NCBI GenBank assembly: GCA_025201705.1
Contig: MU616867.1
Location: 6,446 to 35,727, forward strand
Source of the DNA: Dissophora ornata
Lineage: Eukaryota; Mortierellomycota; Mortierellomycetes; Mortierellales; Mortierellaceae
DNA length: 29,282 nt
Direction: 5' to 3'
In this document: in pieces, positions 19,762 to 29,282 of the stretch
How the letters are laid out: each line of letters opens with the position of its first letter
Numbering within the stretch: position 1 is the stretch's first letter
Made by a program: the position numbers and the translations under genes
Notes under the pieces: generated by a model
What the model was told of the DNA's origin: nothing
The model's input: only the letters and a program-made list of their open reading frames with translations
Database searches by the model: none

Positions 19762-21422
19762 ATGACTCATTCGCAGAAGCCCACCTACAACGTCAATATC
19801 CTTGGTGCCGGTGTGTCCGGGCTGTCAACAGCGTTGGCGTTACTGGAAAAAGGAAATTACAGCGTCAAGGTCGTAGCCACCCATATTCCCTCCGACCTCA
19901 ACATCGACTACACCTCCCCTTGGTAAGCGCATAGCACAGGGCTGCGGGGTTTACACGCAATAATTCATGGCTGATCCAACAGTCATTCTTGATCTATAGG
20001 GCTGGTGCGCATTGGAGATCGTATGCCGACAATGCCGATCTTGCACAACATGGTAGGTACCTTTTTCTTAATAACAGTCGGAGCGACTGCACCACCACAT
20101 TCAAAGTCCCTTCAAGTTGTTGTGCACAGCTGACAGCCGTCAATTTGGACTTTACATTCGAACAGAGCTTGATAGTGCTACGTTCAAGAGATTCGCGTAC
20201 TTGGCAGAGAACGAACCCACGGCTGGAATCATGTATCTGACTGGCCACGACCTATGGGAGGTCAAGCCCAAGAGCTTTGAGGATCCTTGGTTCAAGCGTA
20301 TTCTCAAGAATGTTAGTAGCCATCTCTTTCAGGAAATTCTGCGCATTGTCGACAACCGTGCTCAAGAAGAACAGTGGCTGATCATGGATACCTATCCCCT
20401 TTCCTATAGTACCGACACATCCCCAAGGAAGAGTTGCCACCTGGAATTGAGTTTGGAATCTCATACACCACTGGTATGTAACGCATCCTGAGAGCCTATT
20501 TGCGTACATGGCCCATCTAAACGTAGTGACTCACGACCTCAACTCTGATTTTTGGTGCCGTTTTGCCTGCACAGTTGCCATGAACGCCCCGAAATATCTC
20601 CTCTATCTCCAGGGACAAATCCTCGCCCGCGGCGGTACCATCGAACGTGCCACCGTGCCGAGTCTCAAAGCTCTTGCCCAAATTCCTCATAACAACAAGA
20701 CCAATGCCAAAGCCGATATCATTGTCAATTGCTCGGGTCTAGGAAGCCGTAACTTGGCTGGAGTACACGACCATCAGATGTTCCCCACCCGAGGTCAGAT
20801 TGTAATTGTGAAAGTTCCGGATGAAATCTGGCCCAAGGCGAAGGAGTTTACGATGGAGCGCTATGCAGAAGGAAGTGCAATGGGCACAGGAACGATCACA
20901 TACGTGATTCCTAGAGATAATGGCGAGATCGTTTTGGGAGGCACCATGGACCATTGGAGCTAGTAAGTCCTCTCTCACCCTCGCTCTTTCTCGCTCTCTC
21001 TCTTTCTTGGTCGTTCATAATCGGTTGTACTATAATTGTCTATCCTGTATCCGACATTTAATCTGGCACCACTGTTGTTTTCTAGCCAAGAAGCAGCCTC
21101 TGAAGAGACCACCAAGGCAATTGTGAAAAGAGTCCTCGCCACAAGGCCCGATCTGTTCAGCAAGGCCAGTATCCTCCGAAGCTGTGTCGGCCTTCGCCCT
21201 AACCGCCGAGGAGGCGTCCGTGTCTCCGCGGAAGTGGAGCAAATGGACTGGAATGAAGGATGGGATCCCGCAGTGTTGGTCGTGGCCCACAACTATGGGC
21301 ATGCTGGATTCGGATACCAGGCCAGTGTTGGATGCGCCGATAAAACAGTAGAAAACATTGAGCGGTGTTTGAAGGGGCTACAAGACGCCAGAGCCCAGGC
21401 TAAAACTATGGCGAAGCTTTAG
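19762..21422 (+). CDS. DAO: D-amino-acid oxidase (FAD-dependent, peroxisomal type)
   Basis: Oxidises D-amino acids to keto acids with release of ammonia and hydrogen peroxide. Six exons: 19762-19922, 20000-20052, 20166-20311, 20410-20473, 20575-20962, 21086-21422, totalling 382 aa. Family length is about 340-370. The N-terminal Rossmann motif is GAGVSG (15-20), followed by 'YTSPWAGAHWRS', which spans the first splice junction and is diagnostic of this family. Further on are 'APKYLLYLQGQI', 'VNCSGLGSRNL', the substrate-binding 'GLRPNRRGGVR' and the FAD-binding C-terminal 'HNYGHAGFGYQASVG'. The protein ends AKL, a peroxisomal targeting signal type 1 variant. Intron 3 uses GTTAGT; the other donors are close to GTAAGT/GTATGT. 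D-aspartate oxidase, a close relative, cannot be fully excluded. Confidence 0.94.
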
Positions 21423-21521
21423 ATGGCGTCCATATTATTTTTTTTTTGAAGAAGTTTCCATAAAACTGTACGAGATGCATATTTTGAAAAGAATATAAAC
21501 AAGCAGTTTTGCATTAAAAAG

Positions 21522-21527
21522 AATAAA
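21522..21527 (+). terminator. Poly(A) signal of the D-amino-acid oxidase gene
   Basis: AATAAA about 100 bases after the stop in an A-rich stretch; a normal position for a fungal poly(A) signal. The rest of 21423-21820 holds no gene, and its last 90 bases are the C-rich leader of the next gene. Confidence 0.5.
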
Positions 21528-21820
21528 ATCGAGATATAGTGGACCTTACCTAAGCATGGGGGAGTGAAAGTCGATGCATCAGCATCATGGGTTTTTGTGT
21601 AAAATCAGCCCACCGAGTACAACAGTGCAGGAAAAGGGCGATGCTGTGTTGCACAAGAGTATTTTCAGGACCAATAACCCAATTGCTATGCTCCATCTTG
21701 GCTCAAGGATGCATAATCCATCATAAAAAGACGAGCCATAATGTCGTATCCCACAATTTCCCCCGTTCCTCGTTCCCCACCATTCCACCCCCACCATTCC
21801 CAATCGCGACAGTCCTAAAA

Positions 21821-23331
21821 ATGATCAAAGGCACTCCAGAGACCTTTATATACAAATCCTTTGACTTTGATGAAATGGAAACTGACTCCGAGGATATAAC
21901 ACTAATGGATGCTTCGCCAGAAGACCCAAACTCTGCGTGTGACATTTATACGCAAGGACCGTCAGCATCGAAGACTCAATTCAAAGTTGCCAACTCCCTG
22001 GCTAACGAGGAAGGGACAAGGGAGGATGTCCCTGCGCCGACATCCTTCACTTTGGACTTCGACCGACAGTGGGACGAGCCCCGCTGGGAGTGTCCCTACG
22101 CCAACTCCGACACACACTTCAAGTGCCTCAACAAGAGTGTTCCTTACCTTAAAGTTCCGAAGGATGGCAAATACTTTTGCCCAAGACATTACGAGGGGAA
22201 AATCGGCAGCGATCCAGAACGTTTACGATGTGTGGCAATCACGGCCGATAGAAGACGATGCAATAAACAGGATTACCGAGTGCTCCATCCGGACAAGGAT
22301 GAGAGTACTTTTTTGTGCGAGGGTCATAGCGGATCAAACAGGGGGCGTATCTTTAGAGCAAGTGTTGAGGACCAAAGCATTTACACTCTCTGCCGTCTTA
22401 AAAGCAAGCCCTCTGAAGACATCCGAGTGCTAGTTCGGGTTGGCCCCACAGAGTTTAAATGGCGTGTCATTTTTACAGGCCTGTTGTTCGACGGTAAATA
22501 ACAAAGCGTCCACCTAATCATATAATCATATGTCACCCACATTCCCACGCCCATGGATGCATTAAATCATTTCTCTCATTCTTTGCCATAGAGTTGACAA
22601 GTGGTTATGGCCCCAAAGTCAAAGTCGAGATTCGTCATATAATTGAGAAATATTTCAATGATTTGGTCACCACCAAGGAAGAAGCCCAGGTAGCCTTTCA
22701 TAAATACTGGCAGCGATACCCAAAGGAGGATGAGAGGAAAAAAATCAACGAAAAGTATCGTGACCTTCTCGCCAGAGGTTTCGTATACCTTACCATGCCG
22801 ATTGGAATGGACGCCAGTGCGTTGGACATGGAAGGACAGTGCAAGTGTTTCATTCGCTCCTGTTTTGGCGGTGACTCTACCCTACTATTCTGTCTCGCTA
22901 ATACATCAATATAACTTTTTTTTTCCCTCTCAGTTATCGAGGATGGAGTCTTGGTTAAACTTGGATATACCTCAGACCCAGATGCCCGGCTACATCGATA
23001 TCCCAACGCGTGCGGCTTGCAGTTTAGTCCGATGGAGACCTCCAAAGACGTAGGGTTTGTTTATTTGCTCGAGAAGATCCTGCACGCGATCCTTGTATGC
23101 CATCAATTCGACATCGCCTGCGGCTGTCGTAGAATCCACAGAGAATTTTTCAGGTTCCAGAGGCTTGAGGACGAGACCCACGATGACGCCTTCAGAGGGA
23201 GCGCTGCAATGCTATGGCCACATATTTTGAAATGGGAAGGAGTTATCCGAACACTGGAGAACCTGTATGAATCAATTAAAGTGTTCCACCTCGGGGAGGG
23301 GAGCACGAGAAACTTTGAAAAAGAGCATTGA
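21821..23331 (+). CDS. DUF1766 / T5orf172 (GIY-YIG-like) protein with two Cys/His clusters
   Basis: Three exons: 21821-22493, 22592-22816 and 22934-23331, 431 aa. The N-terminal 80 residues are acidic and disordered. Two similar clusters follow: C91-x10-C102-x17-C120-x2-H123 and C137-x9-C147-x18-C166-x2-H169, probably zinc sites. The C-terminal half is a T5orf172/DUF1766 domain: 'GFVYLTM' (GIY-like, about 283-290), 'VKLGYTS' (307-313, YIG-like) with Arg in 'DARLHRY', 'YLLEKILHA' (candidate metal-site Glu), and 'CGCRRIHREFF'. The superfamily includes nucleases; S. pombe Mug113 is a member. Whether this one cuts DNA is unknown. The third exon is joined through a weaker GTGCGT donor, chosen by phase. 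The ATG at 21821 follows a CCACC-rich leader. It converges with the PAQR gene. Confidence 0.8.
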
Positions 23332-23563
23332 CGAGAGGAGTCGCCTTTTTATTGTTTTTTTTTGAAGCAGGGAACAAAATAACAAAAATAATAAAAGTAC
23401 ATTGAAATACAAAGTCGGAACTATGCAGAGGTACATGGATAGAGAGTTGATGATGGATGCAAGTGGTATGTAGGCCAGAGCGGGCATGGGTTCAGGAATA
23501 AAAGACGCTCTCCACTTTTTTTTTTCTAAAACAAACGCGCAATTAACAAGAAAAGCACGATGT

Positions 23564-25559
23564 CTAGTTCGCAAACATAGCCTTCAGCTGGTCCAGAGGG
23601 ACAGTGCAGCTGTGGTCATAGGTGTGCCAGAAAGTCATGGCTTTGATCACGCCAGCGAAATGGATCGCACATCCGATCACCACGCAGACGTGGAAAATCT
23701 GGTGTGAGGCAGCCTGCAAATACACAAAGACAGATTTTTTGTTTTCGTGTTAGAAATCTTCCCACGTCGTTGCCACCAAAATAAATAAATAAATAAAAAA
23801 ATAGAGCGACCAAAAGCTACGTGTTACTGACAGAGCCCTCACAAACTTACAAAGTTGTCAAACTTTCCAGGGAAGAAACACTCGGGGGTACGGCTGCCAT
23901 AGATCAATGCTCCAATGACGTACGACGCTCCCATGCAAAACATGTAGTTCAGCGCAATCGCATGCTGTGCAAGAGAGAACTATTTTGGGTAGAAACAAAA
24001 GAGAGAGTGTTAATAGGACTCTCCATCATCACAATACAAAACCACATACTGCAACCTACCCCATAAATGACGATGCCGTGGATGATGGGGCACAAGCCAG
24101 AGAGACCTATAGCCAAGAACAGGGTCGAACGCACCCATCGGAACTGAGGTGTGCTAAACTTTGGTTGCATCACTGCAAAGACGATGGCTGCGCCCAGGGT
24201 CGAAATGATGGCGATATATGTAATTTGCCATGATTTCTGACAGTAAAATCCGTAGAAGATGGCAGGATAAAAAGAACCCACAATCAACACCACGATGCCC
24301 AAGTAGTCACAACGGATCCATTGAGAGCCGACCTAGAATACGACGGGAAAACATAAGCATTTTTAGTTTGAGTGAGCACGCCAACATCAACATTCCGAAA
24401 TACAATGAGAGCAAATATAGTTTTTTTTTTTTTGGACGCTTACTTTCTCAGAGTGGCAGCAGAAGGTGTGGAAACTGGCGGACATGGACAGACAGATAAT
24501 GGCTCCAGCCAAGAATGCGTACAGGACTGCAATGTCAGTCCATCGGATCGTGTCCAGCTCGTCCAGGAACCTGAAGTACGAGATGGGCGCGATTATAATG
24601 AAGGCGATGGCGCCGAGGAGATGCGACCAAATGTTTACTACAAAGAAGAAATGAAGTGCAGTAGTCAGAATAAAATCAACATTGTCCTATCGATAAAAAA
24701 AGAAGCACTATCACCACCGAATGCTGTTGTCAGTCTGGTCTGTGAAACCACCCCAGCAGTGTGAATTTGTTCTCCGGATGACTCGGAAGAGGAATGACAT
24801 GCGTACGTGTATGCCATGTATGCATTCCGCTCACTCGCTTTTGTCCTGCACTGCGCGAAAAAAAAGAGCGCTCTTGAGCAGAGCCAACCAGGACCCAGAC
24901 TGACACCTCATCCCACTTGTCTTCAACGTTGGATTGATGTCGTCTGCCTTTGAGCACTATCGCTGTCCTGCAACATGAGCGTGCCCTGAGGCAAGGCATC
25001 ATGTACAAGGGATCAAAAAAGGAGATGTGGGGCCAACAGGGTCGTCTTTGGGCATCGGGAGAGGAGCGTAATTTCGAATTGGAATAGGGGGATATTCAAA
25101 CATACCGCTCTCGTTGTGCAGATACCACAGCGACCGAATACACTTTTGGTAGCTGTACGTCACTCGTCGATATCCAGTTACGATGGCCGGGTTGTCTCGC
25201 ATCCAATGCGGGATATCTTCCCAGGTACAGAGGAGGCTACGGTCAGTCTGACCTTCGGTATCATCAGGCACTTGCGATGACGAGCGTCGCCTTTCAGCAT
25301 GTCCCTTTTCAGGATCGTCGCCACTGTTGTCTTCGTCGTCGCATGGTGACATGGAAACGATCTGAATGGGCTCTGAAGGAGTCTCATTATTCATGCCATA
25401 CTTTGCATCTTTGATGCTGTCTGTCTGGTCGTCAAAGTGTTTATGATTTTGATGGAGGTCATCGACGGTGTGGGGCAGGTCGACTGCCGTCGTCTTTGAC
25501 AGATTGCTTGAAGACGAAAGTGAAATTCGAGAGGGAGAGGGCGAGCCGGTGGTCTTCAT
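23564..25559 (-). CDS. PAQR / adiponectin-receptor-like (Izh-type) seven-TM protein
   Basis: Membrane protein of the AdipoR/haemolysin-III superfamily; fungal Izh members affect zinc and sterol/sphingolipid homeostasis. Exons: 25559-25106, 24637-24444, 24332-24060, 23964-23851, 23713-23564, totalling 394 aa. A hydrophilic Ser/Asp-rich N-terminus of about 105 residues leads into the family entry motif 'WEDIPHWMRDNPAIVTGYR' and 'CIRSLWYLHNES'. Then come 'VNIWSHLLGA' (152-161), 'SASFHTFCCHSEK' with zinc-ligand His208, 'CDYLGIV' (Asp225), and 'HQIFHVCVV' with the His349/His353 pair. All presumed metal ligands are present, so it is probably functional. The first intron is 468 bp, far longer than any other here. 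Which Izh paralogue it is cannot be told. Confidence 0.93.
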
Positions 25560-27915
25560 ATTTGCACCCTTTTTTTTTTTGTTTTTGTTTGTTTTTGTTT
25601 TGTTTTAAAGTGTTCCTGGAGGGTTGTGCTTGATGATATGGGTGCTGCTGCTACAGATCGACGATAATAACCAAGGACCAGTTAGTTAGTTGACGCTCGC
25701 TTCCTCTCGGTAGTTTAGCAGCAGAGTGGGAGTGAGAGGATTACTCTCCCCTTCCGAAACCCAAAACAAAGGCGTTAAAAAAGGCCCGATTGATTGATTG
25801 GCTTACAAGAGAGGTCGTGGGTTAATATAATCAAATAAGCGATGTTCCTGAAGGCGAGCAGGCGATGGAGGGAATGTTCTTTGGGCTCAATGCAGCTCAG
25901 CCAAGCTAATGGTGTATTGATGGACGAGCGGGATCCGAATGGCTGGATGGGGTCGTTATGAATGGAAGGGAAGGAGGACTAGGGAATGGATGTGCGATGG
26001 AGATGGGAGGAATGGAGGAGGGAGGAGGGAGGTGAGGGAGATGAATTGTAAAGTGAATGGGGAGTTCCAGTTCAGGAAGTAGGAAAGGAAGAGCCAGGAA
26101 CGAAGGCAGAACGGTGGAGAAAGGATAGGACAAGAGAGAGAGGAAGGGGAGGCGAATCAATTGATGAATCGTCGAGGATAAGGCAACCCCACCATAGCTT
26201 GAGCAGGAGCAGTGGTTCATCTGCACAAGTAAGGTTTCTACGATGTAATAATAATTATGTTTTTTTTGGTTCTCAGCCAGTCCCTCGCAGATCGCTGGCC
26301 AACGGGAAGAAGTTTGGGGTGATGCAGTATTATTGATTGTCGGAACCATTCGCTCTCCAGTTCACATGCAAGCAGGGACATATTGGGTTAAATACTGCAC
26401 CCAACCACTGAAGGTGTACGAATGTACTCTCGCTTGGGAACTTTTGTGAGCAAGATGAAACAAGGAAAAGGGAAAAAAAAGGCATGGGTACCAGGAGTCA
26501 AGCAGGACTCATTTGCTCATAGTCCTCCTTTGTTTATCGGTTGACGCACTAGTTCTTGGTTACAGGCTCCTCCTTCATTACTATCGCACACAATTCGATG
26601 TCTCCTCGCCATCTTTGCACAGAACCCAACGTAGTCAAGTCGAAGAGAGCAATACGCATGCTTAGAGACCTACTCAGAAGGCTATCCGGAAAGGATTATG
26701 ATAGCAGGGCGTTGGACCGTCGGATGTAGTTCGAAGGAAAGGGTAGGAAAGGGTGGTGTGGGAGAGGAGAAAACCGTCGAGATCTTCCGAGGAAAAGAAA
26801 GATATAGGAAAGAGTGACGAGTAAAGATAGATACAGCAAATGGAGAAAACACTCTATCACCTCTTTGCAGCGATCAAAATAGATCAGAATGTACAGGGGA
26901 TAATCTGCACAGGGCTGTGAGATCATCAAAGGCCGGCTGGTCAAGGTAGGGGAGAAGAGGACATGAAGCGCAGGCTTTTGTATGCCAAGAGACATAACAG
27001 CCAGCGCCTCTAGGTTTGTCGCCAATGACGTCTGGTGGCAATGGTGCCAAGAAAAAAAAACCCCCTCGGGCACGAATCGTAGCGGTTTTTTTGTTTGGTC
27101 CTTTTCGACACAACGGTCGGGGGCATTGGTGCGCCTTCCTTTCTGCTGTGACAAAGAATTTAAGGCGGGCCGCGAACCGACGCGTTTCGTTTGGCCAATC
27201 AAAAATCGACTCTTTAGCACCTTCAGTCGGTTCTAGATCGTAGGATACTTGTGAAGAGCTTTGGAGTAGTAGATATGGCTTATCCAGCATATCGAAAGTG
27301 TGACGGGAGGGTAACAGGTCTTTGACTCCAATTATCCGACCCATACAAGGACTGTGAAGTCAGAGGCTACATTTTGTTAGGTATCTTGAAAATCCTGCTG
27401 GCTCTTACTGTTGACGTTGAGACGGATCGCATTGCCTCCTGCCTGACAAACGAGCGACTCCTTGCTCGCAAAAGAACTACAGTGAACAAGCAGAATAATC
27501 AAGGACTACTTGAAAAAGGACAATGCACACCCTGCAAACATCTGTCCATCTGGCACGTAAAAATGCCGTTGCAGTGTGCTTTGCTTTGGTCACGACCAAG
27601 CCTAGCTCCTCTTCAATATCCCCCAGCCTGATTGCGTTCGTTTGTTCGTCCGTTCATCTGCCCGTCCATCCGTTCTTTCTCTTTTTTTATTTTCCCACTT
27701 TCAATTTCTTCTTCTCGTCTCTCTTCAACTTGAACTTCCCTTTTTCCAAGTGATTTATGCTAATAAATACCACCTTTGTGGCAATTTGATTGAACGCGAC
27801 TTAACCCTTTTCCTTTCGACCAGATTACAAAGGATACCAAGCATAATATCCATCGGCATCGCTATTGTCATCATTATCACCAGTAACCCCAAAACAAAAT
27901 TGCAGAGTAACCAAA
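25560..27915. promoter_or_regulatory. Divergent intergenic region between PAQR and RhoGEF-like genes
   Basis: About 2.4 kb with no supportable gene. Next to the PAQR start is a GTTT-rich run (25571-25608). 25985-26160 is strongly purine-rich on plus, so pyrimidine-rich in the PAQR transcript direction. A minus-strand frame in this part (26349-25906) is only low-complexity Pro/Ser/Leu. Another minus-strand frame, 27344-26874, has no family features. 27640-27760 is pyrimidine-rich and leads into the RhoGEF-like gene. Confidence 0.5.
27632..27675 (+). repeat. Degenerate tetranucleotide (GTYC/GTTT-type) array
   Basis: About 40 bases of imperfect 4-base units (gttc, gttt, gttc, gtcc, gttc, atct, gccc, gtcc, atcc, gttc). 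It lies in the presumed promoter of the RhoGEF-like gene. Confidence 0.55.
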
Positions 27916-29135
27916 ATGCCTCACTATACATCCCAGCAACCATTCCTATTCGCCTCCCTCCCCTCCTGCACAGTTGTGTCTGTCACGAATCCGCTGGTGC
28001 AAAGCGCCGAGACCGTAAACAGCAGCAGGGCTAGCATCGGCAGCATCCGCGGTACCAGCACCCACCAAAACCATTCCTTTTACAACCTCTCCAAGGAAAG
28101 TAATAGGAGCAACCTAGACCTAACTCAAAGTGCCCAGTACCTTCCACATCACCCTTATCCTTCAGTATACAGCCACACCAACAGCTCAGGCGTCAGTATC
28201 AACCAACTCAGCACGCGAGGCCACAGTATCTACAGCATGGCATCCAGTGCCAGTTCTTGTGTTAGTGTGGCCACACAGTACTCTGTTGACAAAGTAAACC
28301 ATGCTTTTGGATCTTTGCCTCCTCCCTGTCCTGTCCCTTCCTTCTCAGAATCCTCGTCCTCTCTACCGCTGGTTGCTTCTGTCAACACTCCCATCACATC
28401 CCCTTCTACCTCAAGGAGCAGAGCATTATTGAGCTCCCCTTCGTTGTCTATCGGAAATCGATCGCCATCCTGTTTTTCGGGTCAGCATTATCACCTCCAA
28501 CTGCCTCAGAAACGCTCGTTATCGCGCTCCTCTTCTTCCTCCGATATATCGCTGCAGACATCATCTCCATTCCAGACGTCCTCTATATCGCTTCGCACTT
28601 TACAGTTGTCGCCAATTGCTGCCTTTGGTTCATTGGCCCCTCGAAAAAGAATTATTACCTCACACCCGTATTTGGACACGAAGGCTCTTCCCTCGCCACC
28701 GTCTCCGTCACCCTCGTTTGTCTCCAGTCCGTCAACCATTATGAGTTCGACCTCCCCCGACTCTGCTTTCTCCTCTGAAGGACGAATCTTCCCTTCGGAT
28801 CTACCTAGTACCTATGGATCAGCCCCAACTACGCCCATGCATTCGCGACCTGTTGCAGCCATGGCCATTACGGACCTTGTGATTTCGGAAGCGCACTACC
28901 TCGCTGCAATTAAGGTAAAAGCAAGTGCAAGCTGTCTGCTTTCATGACCTTCTATCTGATGACTAATAAGCATTACGTTACTCCCTGGCTTTCGATGAAA
29001 TTGTAGCGAGTTGCTGACGCCCTGGGCCAGGCTGCAGAGATCTCTCAAGCTGCAGGTCGCAAAGATAGTGCCACTATTCGGACGCTTATAGACAGATGGA
29101 GTGAGATGATGCGAGTCCATGCCAAGTTTCACGAT
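27916..29135 (+). CDS. Ser-rich protein with start of a Dbl-homology (RhoGEF) domain, 3' truncated
   Basis: Exon 1 27916-28914 (333 codons) and exon 2 29007-29135 (43 codons) join in phase over a 92-bp intron. A GTAGGT donor at 29136 shows that more exons lie beyond the window. The first 310 residues are Ser/Pro/Thr-rich and probably disordered, with several 'SPS', 'SSS' and 'RSPS' stretches suited to phosphorylation. From about 318 it reads 'MAITDLVISEAHYLAAIK' and then 'RVADALGQAAEI', 'LIDRWSEMMRVHAKFHD'. This matches the first helices of DH domains (CR1: I..L..sE..Yl..L), which catalyse GDP/GTP exchange on Rho GTPases. With only the first part visible, the RhoGEF call is an inference. The ATG at 27916 follows a pyrimidine-rich leader. 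Confidence 0.65.
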
Positions 29136-29282
29136 GTAGGTATCGAGTTTCAGATCTTGCATTGCAGACGATCAAACGACCTACCCTGCACACGACGGCC
29201 CCTATCCTTCCGTCGGGGTAGCATCGTTCCCCAGCGTTATAATGCGCCCTTTCTTTTTGTACTGTACATTTTTTTTTTTTTT
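29136..29282 (+). other. Intron or unresolved 3' part of the RhoGEF-like gene
   Basis: Starts with GTAGGT and ends at the window edge in a T-run (29269-29282). No acceptor followed by a convincing exon was found, so the intron probably extends past the edge. Confidence 0.45.

Noticed and set aside
25906..26349. 147-codon minus-strand open frame
   Set aside because: Low-complexity Pro/Ser/Leu translation of a pyrimidine-rich leader; no domain, and it lies in the PAQR upstream region.
26874..27344. 156-codon minus-strand open frame
   Set aside because: Crosses homopolymers, overlaps other frames on both strands and has no family-like blocks.
1..29282. tRNA, rRNA, CRISPR, telomere repeats
   Set aside because: No T-loop GTTCRA with a matching cloverleaf, no rRNA-like blocks, no spaced direct repeats and no TTAGGG tracts were found on either strand.

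Overview
The window looks like nuclear DNA of an early-diverging filamentous fungus, most likely Mortierellomycotina (Mortierella or a close relative). The case rests on many short GT-AG introns (about 70-180 bp, often with a CTAAC/CTAAT branch motif), pyrimidine-rich leaders before start codons, and accessory families known from that group (WD40 tails, Crinkler-like effectors, DUF1766 proteins, DUF3712 proteins). The genus is an inference from family content. No tRNA, rRNA, CRISPR array or prokaryotic feature was seen.

Layout. 1-2.4 kb is a degraded accessory zone: the 3' end of a WD40 gene, a broken copy of a recombinase-like exon, an LRR remnant and a probable XPG/PIN nuclease remnant. 2.5-10.7 kb holds two conserved minus-strand genes: a nine-exon GPI inositol-deacylase (PGAP1/Bst1, 1334 aa) and a three-exon DEAD-box RNA helicase (Dbp7/DDX31, 833 aa). 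10.8-13.6 kb is a second accessory zone: a recombinase-like gene fragment (minus), a Crinkler-like effector remnant (plus) cut by a 185-bp TA-flanked MITE, and a scrap of Ty3/gypsy pol fused to a 44-bp piece of the next gene. 13.9-16.4 kb is a two-exon DUF3712 membrane protein (784 aa, minus).

16.4-19.7 kb is gene-poor, with one tentative small gene and a frameshifted DUF1766 remnant. 19.8-21.4 kb is a six-exon peroxisomal-type D-amino-acid oxidase (382 aa, plus). 21.8-23.3 kb is an intact three-exon DUF1766/GIY-YIG-like protein with two Cys/His clusters (431 aa, plus). It converges on a five-exon PAQR/Izh-type seven-TM protein (394 aa, minus, 23.6-25.6 kb). After a 2.4-kb divergent intergenic region, a Ser-rich protein with the beginning of a probable Dbl-homology (RhoGEF) domain runs off the right edge.

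The conserved genes have unrelated jobs (GPI-anchor remodelling, 60S ribosome assembly, D-amino acid breakdown, membrane receptor or zinc homeostasis, Rho signalling), so there is no cluster logic. The notable structure is the alternation of conserved genes with islands of decayed, mutually related accessory sequence. That includes an inverted repeat pair bracketing the PGAP1-DBP7 block. All exon models were made by hand from splice signals, phase and family conservation; every multi-exon model sums to a whole number of codons.
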